Below, in pieces: positions 6,820-9,555 of a stretch of 9,555 bases of DNA. This stretch comes from an uncultured Elusimicrobiales bacterium (GTDB lineage Bacteria; Elusimicrobiota; Elusimicrobia; Elusimicrobiales; Elusimicrobiaceae). The notes beneath the pieces were generated by a model. The model made no database searches. It saw only the letters and a program-made list of their open reading frames with translations, and was not told the DNA's origin. The stretch is taken from positions 1-9,555 of the forward strand of contig CAKUDJ010000019.1 in assembly GCA_934644855.1 (NCBI GenBank). Reading direction: 5' to 3'. Within the stretch, counting starts at the first letter, position 1. The number at the start of each line of letters is the position of its first letter. A program made the position numbers and the translations under genes.

Positions 6820-8406
6820 ATGAAAAATCGTTTAGAAGGTTTTCTGGCTTTGGTTTTGGCCATGGGTTTAGCTACGTCTGTTAGTGCGCAGCAGGCCCGG
6901 CAGTCTCTCCCTAGCGATGACACCGTCACGCTGACGGCGGAAGAGACAGTCAAAATGACCGGGGAGCCCGATTTGTATAAGACAGCCGAACAGGCTTCTC
7001 CGTTGGACCGTACTGTTTCTATCAGGGTTTCCAACGTGCCGATATCGGCGTTCTTGAACAGCATTACCACGCAAGCCCGTATTAACTTTATTATGAGCGA
7101 AGAATTTGCCAACAAAAAAGTGACGGCATCTTTGACGAAAGTGACGGTGCGGGAAGCGTTGGATACGTTGCTGCGCGTACACGGGCTGACCTACCAACGC
7201 ATTGGTAAGAGCGAAAGCTATGTCGTCACCAAACGCTCTAACGACGCGCCGGACACCATCACCAAAATCTATACGCTCAGCTATATTTCTTTGCAGGGTA
7301 TGGGTTCTGCCAGTAGCGAAATGCAAAGCGTGCTGCCGCAAATTTCTAGCGGTAGCAATTTGAGCAATTACAGCTCGTCCAGCAATATTTCGCAAGATAC
7401 CGGCGCTACGGCCGGCTCCGGTCAGGATGCCTACTCCGGCCAGGCGGAAATTATCTCTATTATTAAGAGTATGCTTTCCCCGGTGGGGCGCATTGCGGTA
7501 GACCCGCGCACCAATAAGTTAATTATTACGGATGTGGCGGAAGTTTTCCCGCAAGTGGAAAATATTTTGGCGGAATTGGATATTCGTCCTCCTCAAATTT
7601 TGATTGAAGCGCAAATTGTGGAAGTCAACAAAACCAGCGGCTTAAATATTGGCTTTGAATACGGCGGTAGTGACGGTTCCTTAGTCACTTTTACCGGCCC
7701 GAAACGCAAAGTGACCGAAGATTACATCCGCGGTAAAGGCGTGCATGGTTGGAACTGGATTTTCCCGAGCAAAAAAGACTTGGATTCCGGTTCTGGTTCC
7801 GGTTCCGGCTCCGGTTCCGGCGGCAGCAGCGGCGGTTCCAGCAGCTCTTCTTCTAGCGGTGGGGACGATGAAGGCGGCTTGTTGGACTTTTCCGCTTTCA
7901 AAATTGTGCTCAGAAGCCTGTTGACCCGCGGGGAAGCCAAATACTTGGGTAAACCGAAAGTGGTGACCGTAAACAACAAAACGGCAACCATTATGACCAC
8001 CACCCAAGCTACCGTAGGTTTTACCACTTCTTCCGGCAGCAGCGGGGATTATACTTCCGAAAGCTCCGAAAGAGCCAACGTGGGGTTGACGATGCAAGTG
8101 ACCCCGCAGGTAAACCGCGAAGGCTATGTGACCTTGTATGTGCAGCCGTCTTATTCCGACTTGGCGGACGGTATCGGCAATACGAAAGACCCCACCACCC
8201 GCGCCGTATCCACCTTGGTACGTGTGAAAAACGGTCAAACCGTGGTAATCGGGGGCTTGCTCAGCTCCCGCGAAACGGATTCCACCCGCAAAGTACCGCT
8301 TTTGGGTGACATCCCGATATTGGGTTGGCTCTTTACCAGCAAGGAAAAGACCAAATCCACGACGGACTTAGTAATCTTTATTACGCCGACCATTCTGGCC
8401 GAGTAA
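6820..8406 (+). CDS. pilQ: PilQ-type outer-membrane secretin
   Basis: The product is 528 residues. A signal peptide spans 1-23 (cleavage near VSA-QQ). Residues about 65-138 are an N0/STN domain (VSIRVSNVPISAFLNSIT, then VTVREALDTLLRVHGLTY). Residues about 148-255 are an N1/Secretin_N domain ending in VDPRTNKLIITD (227-238), with a Ser/Gly-rich insert at about 160-207. The secretin beta domain begins at PPQILIEAQIVEVN (257-270). It includes LLTRGEAKYLGKPKVVTVNN (367-386) and the family signature VPLLGDIPILGWLF (492-505), and ends in TDLVIFITPTIL (515-526). In known systems it forms the multimeric channel through which the pilus crosses the outer membrane. A Gly/Ser linker (323-348) interrupts the beta domain. 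No AMIN domain fits in the 40 residues before N0, unlike proteobacterial PilQ. A GspD-type reading would need N2 and N3 domains, which are absent. Confidence 0.93.
   Translation: MKNRLEGFLALVLAMGLATSVSAQQARQSLPSDDTVTLTAEETVKMTGEPDLYKTAEQASPLDRTVSIRVSNVPISAFLNSITTQARINFIMSEEFANKKVTASLTKVTVREALDTLLRVHGLTYQRIGKSESYVVTKRSNDAPDTITKIYTLSYISLQGMGSASSEMQSVLPQISSGSNLSNYSSSSNISQDTGATAGSGQDAYSGQAEIISIIKSMLSPVGRIAVDPRTNKLIITDVAEVFPQVENILAELDIRPPQILIEAQIVEVNKTSGLNIGFEYGGSDGSLVTFTGPKRKVTEDYIRGKGVHGWNWIFPSKKDLDSGSGSGSGSGSGGSSGGSSSSSSSGGDDEGGLLDFSAFKIVLRSLLTRGEAKYLGKPKVVTVNNKTATIMTTTQATVGFTTSSGSSGDYTSESSERANVGLTMQVTPQVNREGYVTLYVQPSYSDLADGIGNTKDPTTRAVSTLVRVKNGQTVVIGGLLSSRETDSTRKVPLLGDIPILGWLFTSKEKTKSTTDLVIFITPTILAE
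7786..7821 (+). repeat. Hexanucleotide (Gly-Ser) tandem repeat inside pilQ
   Basis: About six copies of a TCCGGT-like unit, with single-base variants (TCT, GGC), encode an alternating Ser-Gly run. The low-complexity coding continues to 7863 with AGC, TCT and GGC/GGT codons (residues 323-348 in all). The copies are not identical, which reduces but does not exclude slipped-strand length change; any change by whole units would stay in frame. Confidence 0.8.
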
Positions 8407-8419
8407 AAAGAGCTTTTTA

Positions 8420-8450
8420 TCCCGTCCCCGCTTTAATAGCGGGGGCGGGA
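8420..8450 (+). terminator. GC-rich hairpin between pilQ and the PilB ATPase gene (possible attenuator)
   Basis: A 13-nt arm at 8420-8432 pairs with 8438-8450 around a 5-nt loop (TTAAT), with one G-T wobble and otherwise Watson-Crick pairs. It begins 13 nt after the pilQ stop codon. Only three T residues follow (GTTTAA), so it is a poor intrinsic terminator. A partial terminator, an mRNA-stabilising 3' end for the pilQ message, or an attenuator before the ATPase gene all fit. The hairpin is seen directly; its role is inference. Confidence 0.55.
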
Positions 8451-8496
8451 GTTTAACGACAACACGCAGCGGGCACACCTCGCGGGGGATTAGGAA

Positions 8497-9555
8497 ATGG
8501 CAAAACAGTTAGGCGAAATTTTAATAGAAAGAGGCATTATTAACGATAAGCAGCTCAAAAGCGCGGAGCTTTATTCCCGCCAGAGCAACGTGCCGTTAGC
8601 TGATGCCATTGTTAAGTTTGGTTTCGCAAGTGAAAACCAAGTGACGATTGGTCTTTCCAAACATTTTGCAATTCCCTACGCTTCCAAAGAAAACGGCATT
8701 TTAAGCCCGGAAAAAGAACAAAAGCTGCAAGAAATCATCCCGGAAAAATTTGCGCGTGAAAATATGATTCTTCCTCTGTTTGTGGAAGACAACGAGTTGG
8801 CTATTGCGTTGTATGACCCGACGAACGTCTTTTTAATTGAAAATATCAAAATGATGTCCGGCAAGCAGGTGCAGCCGTTTATTGCCAGCAAAAGCCAACT
8901 GTTAAGCGTTATTGATTCTTTTTATTCCAATAAAGACTTATTGGAAGAAGTAATTAACGATGCGTCCAACAAACCGGCAGATGTTAATGTTGAAGAAGAT
9001 GACGACGACGATTTGAACTCCGGCTATTTGGATTTGGACCGCGTCCGCCCCAACAGCTCCCAATACGTTAAAATTGTAAACGCTATTTTGCGCCAGGCTA
9101 TTACGGAGCGTACCTCCGATATTCACTTGGAAATGTTTGACGAACGCGTCAGTTTGCGTTTCCGCATTGACGGTTCTTTGTATGAACGCACGCCACCGTC
9201 TAAAGATGCTATTTCGGCTATTATTTCCCGTATTAAAATTTTGTCTAAACTGGATATTGCCGAAAAACGCTTGCCGCAGGACGGAAGCTTCGGTATCCAA
9301 TTCCAAAACCGCAAAATTGAGGTCCGTGTGTCTGTCTGCCCGGCAGTATTTGGCGAAAAACTGGTGCTCCGTGTGTTGGATAAAGGCACCGGGGAAATGA
9401 ACGTAGACAAGCTGGGCTTTGAGCCGGAACAAAAACGCTTGTTTATGGAAGCGGCCAATTTGCCGCACGGCTTAATCTTTTTGACGGGTCCTACCGGGTC
9501 CGGTAAATCTACCACGTTAAACGCGGTGCTAACCACCATTCGCACGCCGGAATTA
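8497..9555 (+). CDS. pilB: GspE/PilB-type pilus extension ATPase, 3'-partial
   Basis: The frame is open from ATG 8497 to the window end (353 residues, no stop). Residues 1-57 form two MshEN-type repeats (QLGEILIERGIINDKQL, then PLADAIVKFGFASENQV); the rest of the N-terminal domain runs to about 145. An acidic linker (EEDDDDD, 166-172) follows. The N2/catalytic part shows TSDIHLE (206-212), RFRIDG (221-226), an ILSKLDIAEKRLPQDG segment typical of PulE/PilB, and Walker A GPTGSGKS (331-338). The Asp box, Walker B and any zinc-binding Cys lie beyond the window. In known systems this hexameric ATPase drives pilin polymerisation from the inner-membrane platform. The ATG is preceded by GGGGGA at 8484-8489. 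It follows pilQ after 90 nt containing a hairpin, so it is either the operon's next gene or partly separately controlled. PilB rather than GspE is chosen from the pilMNOPQ context; MshE is another possible name. Confidence 0.92.
   Translation, partial: MAKQLGEILIERGIINDKQLKSAELYSRQSNVPLADAIVKFGFASENQVTIGLSKHFAIPYASKENGILSPEKEQKLQEIIPEKFARENMILPLFVEDNELAIALYDPTNVFLIENIKMMSGKQVQPFIASKSQLLSVIDSFYSNKDLLEEVINDASNKPADVNVEEDDDDDLNSGYLDLDRVRPNSSQYVKIVNAILRQAITERTSDIHLEMFDERVSLRFRIDGSLYERTPPSKDAISAIISRIKILSKLDIAEKRLPQDGSFGIQFQNRKIEVRVSVCPAVFGEKLVLRVLDKGTGEMNVDKLGFEPEQKRLFMEAANLPHGLIFLTGPTGSGKSTTLNAVLTTIRTPEL

Noticed and set aside
7681..8238. 185-residue antisense frame opposite pilQ
   Set aside because: It lies fully within a confidently assigned secretin and its translation is a shadow of the Gly/Ser repeats and conserved secretin codons.
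8938..9545. Two long antisense frames opposite the ATPase gene
   Set aside because: The + strand encodes an unmistakable PilB/GspE domain with Walker A, so these are shadows.
3959..9555. Complete type II secretion system instead of a pilus
   Set aside because: The PilM-PilN protein is GspL-like, but the secretin lacks N2/N3 domains and a PilP-like protein with an RDP motif is present between pilO and pilQ. T4P fits better, though a T2SS-like function cannot be excluded.

Overview
The window reads as one co-directional block, entirely on the + strand, from a Gram-negative (diderm) bacterium. It carries the inner-membrane alignment complex, outer-membrane secretin and extension ATPase of a type IV pilus (T4P) or closely related type II secretion machine. 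Base composition looks moderate (around half G+C by eye). The order of a PilM-PilN fusion, PilO, PilP, PilQ and a GspE/PilB ATPase, the TPR-bearing O-antigen ligase-type protein upstream, and the general sequence style make a gut Elusimicrobiota (Elusimicrobium-like) lineage my best guess. No marker gene is present, so this is low-to-moderate confidence inference.

Layout. (1) 3-1859: C-terminal part of an O-antigen ligase / O-oligosaccharyltransferase-type (Wzy_C) membrane protein with a long TPR tail; its N-terminus lies outside the window. (2) 1860-1993: intergenic gap with a near-consensus sigma-70-type promoter. (3) 1994-3946: a secreted 650-residue multidomain protein (TPR-like start, Ala-rich helical stalk, degenerate OmpA/MotB-like domain, Ig-like FlgD-type domain, Cys cluster, Pro/Tyr tail) that I cannot assign to a named family. 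(4) 3959-5608 PilM-PilN fusion; 5598-6221 PilO; 6224-6775 PilP; 6820-8406 PilQ secretin. Spacing is tight (12 nt gap, 11 nt overlap, 2 nt gap, 44 nt gap), so this is very probably one operon started by the promoter in (2). (5) 8407-8496: a GC-rich 13-bp hairpin. (6) 8497-9555: N-terminal 353 residues of the GspE/PilB ATPase, cut by the window end inside its catalytic domain just after Walker A.

How they fit together. In known T4P systems, PilM (cytoplasm) binds PilN, PilN and PilO form inner-membrane heterodimers, PilP links them to the periplasmic N-domains of PilQ, and PilB powers pilin polymerisation. Here PilM and PilN are one polypeptide, as in GspL of type II secretion. PilQ has no room for the N-terminal AMIN (peptidoglycan-binding) domains of classical PilQ, and PilP has no lipobox. 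The unassigned protein that opens the operon carries a peptidoglycan-binding-like OmpA/MotB fold and is the leading candidate for a lineage-specific component that anchors or aligns the machine in the cell wall.

I saw no tRNA, rRNA, CRISPR array, IS element or attachment site.
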